A stretch of DNA of 64,000 nt from Azolla caroliniana (taxonomy: Eukaryota > Polypodiophyta), in NCBI GenBank assembly GCA_043228905.1, contig JBHGNT010000001.1, positions 10,292,001 through 10,356,000 of the forward strand, written 5' to 3'. A model generated the notes under the pieces. That model was not told where the DNA came from. It saw only the letters and a list, made by a program, of their open reading frames with translations, and ran no database searches. The translations under genes and the position numbers were made by a program. Below, piece after piece: positions 24,674-37,306 of the stretch. The stretch's first letter is position 1. Every line of letters begins with the position of its first letter.

Positions 24674-26234
24674 AATGGATGCAAGATATGAAGAAATGGT
24701 TTGGAAAATGGGACAAATCACATTTGTTTCCTTATGTATCAATAGTCTGTTCATGAATGAGGCTTTTTTGCAACATCAATGTATCATGGATTGGGAAAGA
24801 TGTGGAGGTTCACATTTGTTGCTTCAAACTACAAAATCATCTTCTTCTCCATACGGGGAAACTGCATTCATCAATACATGCAAGAGCCCCTCCCTTCACT
24901 TGGCATCGACACCATTGCTTCCATACAATTTAGTTCACATTTCTCTGATATGAGAGGGCGCATTGAGATACACTTGGGAGACTTTACTATACATATTTTG
25001 CCAAGAACAAGTTCAAGAGTTCAGAGTATCCCACTTTGATACAATGTGCTACATTCGACCGCATTTGAATTTGCTTTTCACATGTTGGAAACCCAATTCA
25101 ATCCCTCTACATATTTCTCTCACAATCGCAATGTGCATTGTTGATTGCAACATTTACTGGTAAAATTCTTGAGCGTTGAGAGTCACTACCCAATTCCACA
25201 CATAACGAGGCAAAAACGTTTCACCTTTTGTCCCATATGCCATATGTCTCTAGTAACTCTGCTATAACAGTAAATAAGATGCAGGTTGAAGACAAAGAAT
25301 AGCTTTTTTAGAGAGCTTACGAGCACCATGAGAGTGAAACAAGAATTCTCTCTAGACCTGCTGCACATATTCTATGTATTGACCAACTAGGAGAGTTTAT
25401 CCAAGAAGCCCTGAGAGATCATGAGGAAAAACCAGCTATTAGACACCTCACAGTATTGCTTCTTGTTTATGCAGAATACTACTTATAGATATTTTCATCT
25501 AAGGCCCAATGCCACATGGGAATTTGGATGCTTTTGCGGAGATAACTTCCAAGATATCTGGAAAAGTCGACGAATATCTGGATGTGCAGCTAGGAGGAAA
25601 AGTACAGGACATGAGAACATGAGAACATGAGTAACTGTAGTATTCAGCCACATTAGTACTCACTTTAAGAAAGTTTATCAATGGCCAGTTGGTGGATGCC
25701 CAAAAGGGCGAAATGTGGCATATCACATCATCCTACGGTGACACACTGATGCAAAGTATCGAATTTCCAGCGTCTAGCTTAATGTTTTCAATTCATCATT
25801 TAAGTTTTTCATATTGTTCGACGATTTTGAAAAGACACTCTCCAGCTGCAGAGGGTTCTTTGGTAATGATTTCTGGTGCCAAAGGTTATATTGATCTCTC
25901 ATGGATGTTAATATATCATTGTGCTCGTTAATATATATATATATATATATATATATCCACGCCAAAATAAAAGTGAGAAACGAGGAATGGAATACCTTGT
26001 TAACTTCCATCTCCTCTGTTTTTTTTGAGGGCTTCTTGAAGACCTTCCCTGAGGAAAATAAATACGGGAAAAAAGAGTATATGTAATCCTTATATGAAAG
26101 AAGGAAAATTGAAGTAGATTGTTTAATCAATTAATTTCATACTAACCTTTCCTGATGTTGATGAGTTTTCCATGGCGATTGGCAGCTGCAGATTTCTTCT
26201 GCTGCCCTTTGAAAAGCGATCCCTTCTGCGTCAT
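24477..26234 (-). CDS. small Lys-rich protein, DUF2462/LTC10-like, three exons
   Basis: Exons on the minus strand: 26234-26147, 26048-25996 and 24614-24477. Together they give 279 nt and 92 aa with all phases consistent. The N-terminus MTQKGSLFKGQQKK is followed by an NRHGK motif, a basic KVFKKPSKK block, a short helix-like middle (QKFIDQANESKAAT) and a C-terminal KKSKKSKS tail. This layout recalls the small conserved eukaryotic family DUF2462 (human C19orf53, 'Leydig cell tumour 10 kDa protein homolog'), basic proteins thought to be nucleolar or ribosome-associated. Function is not established. Intron 2 is 1.38 kb and carries CT and TA microsatellites. An extra exon within intron 2 is possible but the phase does not require one. 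A telobox lies about 80 bp upstream of the start. Confidence 0.72.
24642..24672. repeat. CT microsatellite
   Basis: Pure dinucleotide run in intron 2 of the DUF2462-like gene, close to the start of its last exon. A TA run lies in the same intron at 25930-25956. Confidence 0.9.
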
Positions 26235-27161
26235 TCGATCGTCCCCTCGCAATGAGAGATGAGATTCTCGGTCGCTCGTCCCCTCACAGTGGCTTCTTCT
26301 TCAAAGAGGTTTTGTTTAGGGTTTCTTATTCTCTGTCGGGGCCTCCCTCAGTAGGAATCTTCAGAGAAAGTTAATGGATTTTACATATGTACTTCAAAAG
26401 TCTGCGTTCCATGTGTGTGTGTGTGTGTGAAATGGCACTCATTCGGTTTCACACTCGATGCCCAATAGACACACACAAAGAAAGAAATTTCTATTCATGT
26501 CTTTTTAAGAGCCCAACATGGCCTACATTGAGTTCTTTGCCATCTTAAGATGTGTTTGTCCATAGAGAGAGAGAGAGAGAGAGAGAGAGATCACGATGAT
26601 GGTCATGCAAACATGAAAGATATGAGAATCGAAAAACTTTTTAAGTGGAGGATGGATGGATAGATGGATGGATGGACATATCGGGCTCACGCTGCTTTGC
26701 TTTACATACAGTAAGTAAGTAAGTAGGTAGCATGCTCAAACAACAAATGCATATAAGGCGTGTGTTCGATTCGATTGGCGGGAAATATGATGGGACGGAC
26801 GACTTGTGAGACGGGGCATGATAAAAATGGGAGGGTCATACACGCGCCCTCCTCGGAATGTTTCCATCCACGGAGAGGAAAGGTTTTTTGCCATCAATTG
26901 GGCGGGCGGGAGCATTATTTTTCAAGCCGAGAGAACTTGTTGTATTTGGGTTGGTTGTGACTAACTACTCCAAGAGTAGTAGTAACGCCTCCTTTTTAAG
27001 GAAGTGAGATGATAAGACATTCATATATTACATATATTATTATTACTATTAGTATGGAATTTGGTCCCTCCCACACCTCTAATTTGGCCTCATACACACA
27101 CACCACATATTTATTTCTCTTCTTCTCTCTCAGAGAGAGAGAGAGACACACACACACACAC
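26235..27161. promoter_or_regulatory. shared upstream region of a divergent gene pair
   Basis: About 0.93 kb separates the starts of the DUF2462-like gene (-) and the GIY-YIG gene (+). The minus-strand side carries AAACCCTAA (telobox) at 26316-26324. The middle has a TG run (26412-26428), a GA run (26565-26590), GATG repeats (26650-26675) and AAGT repeats (26708-26725). The plus-strand side has an AG run followed by a CA run (27131-27160) right before the ATG. Bidirectional promoter activity is an inference from the spacing. Confidence 0.5.
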
Positions 27162-28860
27162 ATGTTGACGCTCCTCCGAACCGGAATCGGAACCGGAACC
27201 GGTATCCGAGCCGTTTCGCCTCCCCCCGCCTCGCCACCGTTCTCTTCTTCGATGCGCTTCTCCTCCGCGATTCTTCGCCACCAGGCCAGAACCGATTCTC
27301 AGACATCCAACAGTGGTCTCCTCTCAGATAACAGCTTTCCTGTCCCTTCTTCTCCTTCACCCTCGTCTTTCTTCGTTTACTGCCTTCTCTCTGCAGATCT
27401 GTGTCGAACCTACGTTGGTGTCACTTCCGATCTTCATCGCAGGTATGCCTCTCTCTATTTTTTCTTCACGAAGAAAGGAGAAATTGTGTTAAATTCCCAT
27501 GAAGAGTCGATGCGCACAGGATCTTATATGTAAATTCATGAAAATCGACTCAAATAGGTTCTGTTTCAGTTAACACATATGATTACGGCAACCATTTCTC
27601 TGTTAAAGCCATGGAAACTGAAATGAAAATAGGTTTTGTGAAAGTATTCATTACTGGAACCAAAGAAACAATAGACGAATAAAAGTAGGTGTTGTATTTC
27701 TCTATTTAAATCCATGAAAAGAAACTTCACATAGGTATTTTTATATGTTTATAATTCTCGAGTCAAGGATTTTGACTGTTTATAATTTAAATTGCATGGA
27801 AATGGATGGTAAATTTTGCATTTTTAGTATACAAATATGTGATGTGCATCATTGCCTGTACATTGCAAAGAAGGACAATTTCTTTCAACAATGATGTAAG
27901 GTGTTTTCTTTCTGTGTTGGAAATCCATGGAAATAGACAACAAATAGGTATTTTGTATTATGGCTTTGATGAATATTAAAGATTGGATAATTCATGAGTG
28001 AATATTTTTAACTGGTTCCATCAAACGAGAATTTATGGAGAGCGAAGCTATGTGTAGGTTAGCTTCTTACACATGAAATAATTAGAAAACGCCATGGGGA
28101 TTTAGGATTTACCACAAATTTACTGAAAATATGTTTATAGATATGGTGGATTTTGTTCCCTTCATATTTAAAGATTATGACCATCAAATATTTGATTGGC
28201 ATTTTCATGAATAGTAGCAATATTTCCTCAACACATGATGATAATGATGACAATGACAGTAATACAATGTGATATGATGATCTGACATGATGTACTGTGA
28301 TATGATGGTTTTAGCTTATTTCAATGGTGAATATGGTGGCTATGAAGCTAACTGGAATTACTGTGCCATTCTTTTACTTATAGAATTAGACAGCACAATG
28401 GTGAAATAGCAGGTGGTGCAAAGGCATCCAGATCTGGAAGGCCATGGAAGATTATATGTACTGTCCAAGGCTTTGCAACATATAGTGAAGGTAATGAAAT
28501 TTGTAATCATAACTTTTCTCTTCCATATTACTTAGTTTTGAGGAACGTAAGCAAGGTTTGGGAAAAAAATGATTGGAAATGGAAAGATGTATAGCATAGC
28601 CTCTGTTAATTTTAATGAAGTGAAAGATCTTAGTTTCTCTTTCATGCTAATTAGCTTGCAAATTTGAGTGGAGGTGGAAAGATGTTTCAAAGAGAATGAA
28701 TGCAAAACATCCATCAGTGCAAGATGAAACAATTCCAAGAGATTCTCTCTTTGATGCTCCTTCGGTTCACAAAAGAAAAAGGGCTCTCGATAGAATCCGG
28801 AGCTCGAGCGATTGGCAATGCTTGAACATCGAGTGGCATCTAAACCATGAATATTCTTGA
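27162..28860 (+). CDS. single-domain GIY-YIG nuclease-like protein (SLX1/UvrC-N superfamily)
   Basis: Exons 27162-27442, 28384-28490 and 28655-28860 give 594 nt, 197 aa, with all junctions in phase. Residues 1-68 are Ser/Pro/Arg-rich with few acidic residues, consistent with an organelle transit peptide. A second ATG at 27252 would remove part of it. The GIY-YIG domain (about 69-140) shows FVYCL (the GIY strand), TYVG (the YIG strand, 83-86), an Arg-rich helix DLHRRIRQHNG (Arg93/94) and the catalytic-type Glu134 in CKFEW. Unlike true SLX1 there is no RING/PHD finger, so it resembles the short plant GIY-YIG proteins of At5g43210 type. The substrate is unknown; DNA repair or recombination in an organelle is an inference. 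Confidence 0.85.
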
Positions 28861-31800
28861 TTCTGGAGGGGGATCTTGATATGATTGACAACATAAAGTG
28901 AAATTTAGGTGTTTCCCTTATTGGCATGTCAAAAACCTTAGCATGTGATCCCATAAATGAACATTCTCTCAATCAACAGAGAGGAATGCAAGGGATTGAA
29001 TCTATCCATAATCGGCGCAGTTTGATATTCAAAATTTTTACTTCACCCATGTTGTTGTATGGTTAATTCTTCTCCATCTATGAATCAATCTGATGTATAT
29101 TATGTATATATATAATCCATTTCATAGATCTATTGATATATTCATTTCTGAAGATTTTGAAGCTTCACTTAGGAACTTCTCTTACTTAAAACCATGATGA
29201 TCGTAGCCATCAACAAAACCTCTTATCATTTTTTACTGTAGTTTTATTTCCCAACTATGTGTGTCTTGTAAAGCATGACAATTCGTTTTGTTTATGGCAA
29301 AAGACTCTTCATGGAGAAATGTTCCACTTTATCAAGGTTATATCATTGTACAATTTACATTATCTTGTTTGGATGTTAATTAAATGGGCAAAATTTGCTG
29401 CGAGAGGATTAATAAGCAGGTTTAGATCAGCCAAGAAGTACATTTTTTGGCCATAATCGTGTGTGAATCAGTCTGTAAACTTTGCAAGGTTTATAGGTAT
29501 TCGAAGTGTTGATCAACTACTCTGATTATGGGCAGAATGTACTTGCCAATTTAGATACTATATCCAATTTTATTTCAATTATTTAATGCACAATTGTGTT
29601 TTGATATATTTGTAACACTTAATCAGTTTTAGCTTTATTGTCGGTTATAAATGACAAATGGGCCTTTTTTCTTGTGTTGGTGATGAGATCACACGTTGAA
29701 ATTATGAGAAATTTTGTCCTAAAACAATTTTTTGATTATGTCAAGTTTTCTTAATAGTACTTATTGAACAATTACCCTACATGGTTTCTATTCTTTGAGA
29801 GATAGCATGACTTTTTAGAGGCACTATGGATAGTTTTTGCCTCCTCATCTACCATCTTTGTATGATTTATAGTGATTTCAGCACATAGCAATTCCACAAT
29901 TATTTCAACACATGTTTTAAGCTACATCCCCTCTTGTACATATAGCTATAATGTTAATGACATTTTTTGAGTGCACGATTTGCTAATGTGTTTGTATTTG
30001 TTTTTTTATAGGTAGAAACATCTTGATGTTGAATATTTGTGTTTAACATTTTCATAATTCTACCCATCAGCTTGAATAAGAAGTAAGCTTTATTTGGACA
30101 ACTTTCAATGCATCGTGGAGGTAGATGTTGAGTTTATTCTGCTGTTGAGATGTGAAAGCTTGGGGAGCAAGCAATATTTGATATCCTAAATTGTGTAGAA
30201 ATAACCTCGAAAGTTTGGAGCTAAATATGAGAAACTCATAGGAATGAAGTCTAGCTAAGATATGGCATTTCAACTCATATCATTCCATTGAAGAAATATA
30301 AAAAATATTGTCAATATAGTTGTAAGAAATCAATGACACATTATTTGTTTTGTTTAATCTACTTTTGACACAAATTTACTACATCTTTTGAGTTTATTTA
30401 GTTCCAATAAGGCATTTCCTACTAAAGCACAATATGGAAGACTACCCTTATACATCACATAAGACATTGGATACTTTTGCTTTGTAACCTTAATGGTGGA
30501 GATTAAGCCTTTGGCAATTAGCTTGAGCTGAGACCATAATAATAATAAACAATTCATATTTCTAGTTTTTATCATTCTCATAAAATAGCTTTATACATTC
30601 ACTTTCCACAACCCTTTGCTCCTAACTATGCCTTCATAAATTTACTTATGCAAACCGAGTTTGAAAAGAATAACATTGTCTTCTACAAACATAATCTTCA
30701 ATTGTTGAGTTTTCTTTTGCATAAACCTAATCTTGATTTGAATCTTGTGATACATAAACTCACTATTTGTTTGGAATGCTATAGTAAGTAAGATTTTCCA
30801 TCATCACTTTCCTATCTTAGTATTTTTATGCTTTTACAGTTTTGATGGTCATCTTTAAGCTATGGGATAACATGCCTCCCAAGTTTGAATCTTATGCTTC
30901 AACTAGTGTTTTATATCGTATGTGACAATTATAAAAGTATATAACTTTGTTCAAGATCAAGTGTGTTGGTTGGGTTGGGGTGGGGGATTCTATTTGTGAT
31001 CAACCTTTATCGTTGATAAGGGATGGAAAAAATGATATCATGTATCCATTTAAACAATAACAATGTTTACTCATATCATTTTAATAAGCCTAGTATTTTA
31101 GCCCCCCTTTTACATGCATGTTCTTTCTTTGGGATATACCAAACAACTTGAATCCTACCACTTACTAGAAACAAATAGCATACTCCTTTTCCTTCAAATT
31201 CTTGGAATGATCGATTGATCATAAGACGTAGGTGTACACTTTATTTGAGATGCAGTTAATGACTCATGTGTAGTAAAATACACGATATAAAAGTCTCCAT
31301 CAGAACCTAGTAATATAATATCCCAAGCAAGTTGCTTTTTCCAACCAACAAACCTTATTTTCTAGACATTGTCGTACGGGCTTAATTTTTGAATTAGAAA
31401 CAAAGAGCTAGAAATGGGTCAATTAGAGTAGGATGGGGATCTTTTGATTGTGTTGCATTGAACAAGACACTTAGTAATTTAGTAGATTCTAGGGAGAAGA
31501 TGTTGACTACAATGTTGGCATTATGTTGGGGTACAATATTAAGGGAAAATGCAAACTATGAGATCTTTGATACAAGAGTTACGTTATTACACCTTGTAAT
31601 ATGTTTAAATTGTTAATTCTTGGGTTGCCTTGAATCACTTACAACAACTTTGTCCAAATGCATTGGCTTGTAAGTCCTCTAGAGGGAAGTTTTCTAAACA
31701 TGATCGTAAGATTCCAAGCCTATTGATGTTAATTGGTTAATATTCACTTGTTGAACTGCAATATATTAAGCTATAACTCGACATGAGGTTCAAGAATCGA

Positions 31801-34800
31801 TATTTGAAGTCACATTTGAATCTCCAATGATTTCAAGGTTGTCCCATAAGAAAATGTAGCAAACTATTTAGCAAAGTTGACTAATTTTCCCTTTTACTCC
31901 ACACATAGTTATCTTGGCAAGTAGAAGCCAAAATTTAAAGATTTTGATAGCAACCATTGGATTTTCGTGATTTTACCAAAGTACCTAGACACTTGCAAAT
32001 TAAGCAACAAGTAGTACATACTCAATCCAAAGGCAGATCTTTTATCGGTTTTATTTGTTCACATGTTCCATGTTTAGACCAAATCCAATGAGGGGAAAAT
32101 GCAAAGAAGGTTAGTGGTTCTTGGTTCTTGACATGAACAACTTTTAGTTATGATGCAAAAGTTCAATCATAATATAGAATGGGAAGAGTGGAACATGACA
32201 TCAAAATATGGAATGCAATGTTGTGATTTCAGTTTCGACATTTCTTTATCTCTTTTTATTAGGGCTTTGTACCTTTTGTGCTATGAGATGATACTCGATT
32301 CTTCATTTTCATCAGATATCCCTTATAAATTAGTGGTGTTTAACAATTATGGTGCACATATATAGCTAACCATATTGTTGCATTTTGTTATGTCTACATG
32401 ACTCTCAAAGCAATTATTAATTTTTTGTTTTTTTCTTAGTTCTAGGACAAATGCCAATGACGGTCTTAAAGAGAGATGTGCACTCAACAAAAGAGCAAAA
32501 AGGGAGATGAAAAGATACATTAGGTTTCATTCATTTTCATAAAGGCAAACAAATCAATTAAACTCCTTAGCTTGACATGGCATACCTCTCCTTTTCGTAG
32601 TATTCAAAATCTTGCCCTTTAGGGCTAACTCCCTCAAAATTACAATATAAAATGTGTAAAAGCATGAGCCCATGATCTCAACATAAAAAACTTTTTTACA
32701 TCAATACCATCTTTTCTTGTTTCCACACATACCAATGAAGTCGACATTGTTGGGGCAATATATTGGCTATAGATAGTAAGGGAGATCAGGAATATGATAA
32801 GCTCACTTGCCTTTAGTGGTGATGTGACAATGTCTTTCTAGTCTTACAACATTTCTTTTAAGTGATGGTAGCAAACGCCTGCCTAAGTTGACCCTGAAAT
32901 TGAAGACGTTGACAAGTTTCCACACAATTTCTCGGGAACCCAAAACTATAAGCGTACATGCATTGTGAACTCGATATGGCACATATTCTCATGAGCACAT
33001 AGTTATGAAAGAACCCAGTGATCTTGGAAGAGGCCATAAAGTTATAAGATTATTAGAAGTTTGGCATTAGATAAGAAGATTGGCTTCAAGTTATAAGATT
33101 ATTTAAAGCTATAAGAACCAAGTGACGGTCTCACTGGCATCAATGTTTTATCTCTCAACATCTACACATTGCTATGAATCCTAATGAATTCTTCTAGCAC
33201 TTTCTAGTAATACGAGTCAACTATAAATATTATATAAAGATAAATACACACATATGAATGTGCACCATTAATAATGCAATTGCAACTCTCTCTATATGTG
33301 TATGTATCCGTCGTTCCAACTTACTCCCAAAACCATGCAATACATGAATTTACATGCTTTCGTTTAACTTAGATTAATTCACATCACTCCACAAAACTAT
33401 ATGATTATGAGTTACATACTTTTTGTTAAACATAGACAAATCATATATCACTCCAGAAATAGAGATAGACTACGGCAAAGAATAAAATGGATTGCAAATA
33501 TAGTTTTTTGAAATTGCACAAGTAGCTCTATCAAACAAATCTATTATAAATGGAGGCTAATTAGGTCATTGTATGAATTGTACACCTTAGCCCAACTTTT
33601 TATTTTTTGGGCCTAATATTTAATTGTTCCATTGGATAAATATTTCATGATTATGTATTGTTTTTTTTATATGATTTGTGTTTATTGAAGTAAAGTTCCT
33701 AATATTTCATCGTTCCATTAGATAAATATGGACAACACGTATGCAGAAAATAGTAACAAACAATTAGAATGGGTAGGACACTTGGGGAACAACAAAATTG
33801 CTCAGTGTAGAATGTAATGAGCTTTGTGACTTCCTTATGGATAAATTGTTGTGCTCATATATATTTAGATTGATTAAATATGGAGTATTGGTAAGATAGA
33901 ACTATCATTCTTGTCCAAACTAGCTATTAATGGTACATCAAATGCAACAAAGGATGTCTGGTTTCAGTTACAATATGGGAGGGGATTACAGGAAAGGGGA
34001 ACATGGTACTAGCATATTGGGGATGCAACAGTGGGCTTAATGTGTGCATGGGGTTACAATGTTGACATAGAGATGCTCACCAACCATCGAATAAGTATCC
34101 AACAACTAACAATCGATGTCGTGTCCGACTATTCCTCTTGGTTGGTTGTACCCCCATAGTTGGTGGATGGATGTGGCCCATACGATCGATGATTGGCACC
34201 TATTAAGTGGTAACAGACTAATAAGAGGGGTTTATAAGCTCGTACACAACCAATAGAGACGGGAAAAGGTGGCTTCTGGCTTCTTTCGCCCTACACAATG
34301 TCCGAACCCATGATCCCAAAATGAAAGGATCGAATGTTAAGGTTGAGTTTCTTTGCTGGTTGGCCTCATTTCGTTTCTTGTTCATGCACGAAAGGCCACG
34401 GGGATTATGAGAAACCCAGAATGGGAGGTAGATCTATAATCCTTTTCCCTTAATCTAACAATTGCGACCATCAAAGCCCAAAAAGAGCTTCGATCGAGCA
34501 ATTTCGGGGCTCGCTCGAGGCATTCGAATGATACAAAAAAGAAGAAAAAAAAACAAAGAGAAAAGATTGAATTGCAAGTTCAAAACTCTTTTTAGGGTTT
34601 TTTGTTTTACCCCCCCCCCCCCCCCAAAAAAAACCAGGAGGGTGTTAAGAATTACAAAATAACTAATCAAATTTTGAAAAAAAAAGGAAATAAAAAACGA
34701 ACAAAAAGAAGAAGAAGAAGAAGAAGGAATTAAGAAGGGAAAAAGAAGAGAATTGAAATGATATTTATTTAGTAAGCCGTGTTTATGGGGCGGCAGGGGC

Positions 34801-34975
34801 AGACCAAGGGCCGTCCGATGGGATGCATCAACGGCTCAGATCCATCCCTCCATTCCTTCCTTCATCCCCTCCCTGTTCTTTGCCTCTTCCCCTCCTCTCT
34901 CTCTCATTTTCTCATTATTCCATAGCTCCTCTGTTTTACCTCCCCTGTTTCTCAGCTGCTCCATTTATTTAACTA
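28861..34975. other. long gene-free stretch
   Basis: More than 6 kb of AT-rich DNA with only short frames on both strands. The composition suggests old, heavily mutated repeats but I could not name a family. There is no LTR pair, no terminal inverted repeat pair and no coding motif that I can defend. A run of 16 C lies at 34610-34625, followed by an A run. Confidence 0.45.
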
Positions 34976-34979
34976 ACCC

Positions 34980-35158
34980 AAATTATATAACCTACGCTTG
35001 GTGCTTTCGCTTATCTTTTCAGAAGAAGAAGAAGAAGCAAAAAGTCGCCCATTTTCGTTTCTCCAAATTAATTTGATCTTACTTCTGATCCTTTGTTTTT
35101 TATCTGATTTTGATCCTAAGCCTCCATCGGAAGAAATGGTTTAATCCTCGACTCCCTC
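34980..35158 (+). promoter_or_regulatory. putative core promoter and leader of the PLATZ gene
   Basis: A TATA-like element (ATTATATAAC) lies near 34981-34990. About 170 bp further, ATG at 35156-35158 directly abuts a GT (35159). If used as a splice donor to the acceptor at 35667-35668, the first coding exon would contribute only the initiator codon. Confidence 0.4.
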
Positions 35159-35728
35159 CCTTCCCTTTCCGTTTCTTAATTATAGCAATTAATCAAATTT
35201 GCAAAATATGGGTCTTTGTTTGTCATCGACTTTCATTGATTGGGTCATCGTTCGATCAAATACATACTTAGCAAATCATTCGATCAATTAAATTCCATTA
35301 GGAGATTTAGATATTTTCTTTCGTGTAAACTTTTTGGGAGAGGGTTTTGTGAGGTTTTTTTAAGTATCAGGGGTTAAAGCTTATTTGTATAGAAAATAAA
35401 AAAGGAACATTTTTTTTTTTTGTTTTTTTGTGACCATTTTGATTCGTTTGAAATCAGGTGCAAAAAAAAGGACAATGTCTTTTTCTTCCATCATTTGGAT
35501 TAATCTCTGTTTTTAACACGTTAATCTCATCGGCAGTGTATGTGAACATAGGGCAAAACAAATGATTATCTAAGCTGTTAGATCAATTTGAAATATTTAG
35601 AGAAATAGGTATGTCACTATATATAGATGAAATTGAAACTCAAAAAATGGTTTCCTTAATGAATTCAGGTTGGGATATACAGTAACCCAAGTTGTTACAG
35701 TGCAGCTGAGAATTATGTGGAAAATCAT

Positions 35729-37306
35729 ATGAATGAGAAGCCAGCATGGGTGGAAGCATTGCTGTGTGAGAAGTTTTTCACACCTTGTGGATCCCATTCC
35801 TCATCCAAGAAGAATGAGAGGAACATATTCTGTTTGGATTGCACCATGGGCATTTGTCAGCATTGCCTCCCCAACCATAGCCACCATAAGCTTATCCAGG
35901 TAAGTTCCATCATTAATTAACTCGCCTCTATTTCATCCTTAATCACTCACTGCATCATCCTTAATTATGCTCACTAATCCTGACCTTAATCCTCAAAACT
36001 ACACATGTGTTCATCACTTGTGCTTTCAGCCCCACCTCTATACAAGAAGAACATATACTATGCAAGGTTGTATGTTGTTATACAAGCCTAATAATCCATG
36101 GGGTACACATGAGTTGGTTTGCACTTTGATGATTAATTAGATGCTTAACTAGATGATTAAGCACTTAAAACAGATTATCTAGGTATGGATAGGTTAAGAT
36201 CGAATTTCGAAGGCTTGTTTTAAGAGTATGTAGTTAAATATGTCACACTAGGCTTCATAGTCGTTTGGCCATTTTCATCAACCATTTGGATCTTGCTTTG
36301 ATTTGTTGATATTATTATTGCAAGGAATCCATCAAACAACTTTAGATACTTAAAAACACTTAAAAATCTATTCATGGATGGATTAGCATTGACAAAGTGG
36401 TTCTTATTTAACTCAATATATGTCTTTAACATTTTGCAGATCAGGAGATATGTCTACCATGATGTTATAAGAATTGAGGACATTCAAAAGATGGTGGATT
36501 GCACTCATGTCCAGGTGAACCTCCCCTAAGGCCATTAAATATCTTTCTATGCTTATACCATAGACCCTAAACCCTAAAAAAAACTATGTTGTTTTGCAAT
36601 TTAGCCTTACATCATCAATAGTGCAAAAGTTGTATTTTTGAACCAACGTCCTCAACCTCGTCCATCGAAAGGGCCCGGTTATAACCCTTGCAAAAATTGC
36701 GAGAGGGGTTTGCAAGACACCTATAAGTATTGCTCCATGGGTTGTAAGGTATAAAGCTAATCCCAAATCTCATTGCAAATATATTGTAGGTTTTTTTCTC
36801 TTTCGACATGACGTGCACTATGTTCACTTGTATTCCCTCATCCACGTATATCTTACTAGCACTATATACTAGCAATATAGTGCATAAATGAAGGTTTTAT
36901 TTTGCTTGGTGGGTTTATTCATGGGAATTTGAAATGTTTGTAGGTAGAAGTGGTGATGAAGCACGGAGAAGGACCCTTGCAAGAACTCTTTCCGCGGGTG
37001 TGTAATGCAAAGCGAATTATCTCTGATTTATTAGCATGTATGCTAGAGGAAGAATTGGAGGAATGCATGGATGTCGAACATAGCGAGCAACGCTCTCCTA
37101 ACTCTATCTTGAGTGGGTTAATTTCATGTACACCATCGACATCATCCGGCTCAACTACTCACGATGATCTCATGTCGAGAGGCGAATTGAGTGATAGGGT
37201 GGCCAAGAAACCAAGGATCAAATCGTCTGACCAAACATCTATTTCATTTGCATCTGTGTCCATGAAGAGAAGGAAGAGCACTCCGCATAGATCACCTATT
37301 TCATAA
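35729..37306 (+). CDS. PLATZ family zinc-dependent DNA-binding protein, four exons
   Basis: Exons 35729-35899, 36440-36514, 36605-36748 and 36944-37306 give 250 aa from the first in-frame ATG (MNEKPAWVEALL), all in phase 0. The PLATZ domain begins at residue 13 with the first zinc cluster: CGSH, then CLDC, CQHC and HSHH. A conserved RRYVYHDVIRIEDIQK block follows. The second cluster is CKNC...CSMGC. The C-terminal 120 residues are Ser-rich with KKPRIKS and KRRK, likely nuclear localisation signals. PLATZ proteins are plant-specific, bind A/T-rich DNA and act in repression and Pol III regulation. The exon 2 frame is open upstream to an acceptor at 35668, so a longer protein of 271 aa starting from a one-codon exon at 35156 is possible. 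Confidence 0.9.

Noticed and set aside
24675-25163. Overlapping plus-strand frames of 60-92 codons
   Set aside because: They lie inside intron 2 of the minus-strand DUF2462-like gene and show no family motif.
30067-30581. Minus-strand frames that looked faintly copia-like
   Set aside because: No catalytic or structural motif could be placed and the resemblance did not survive a closer reading.
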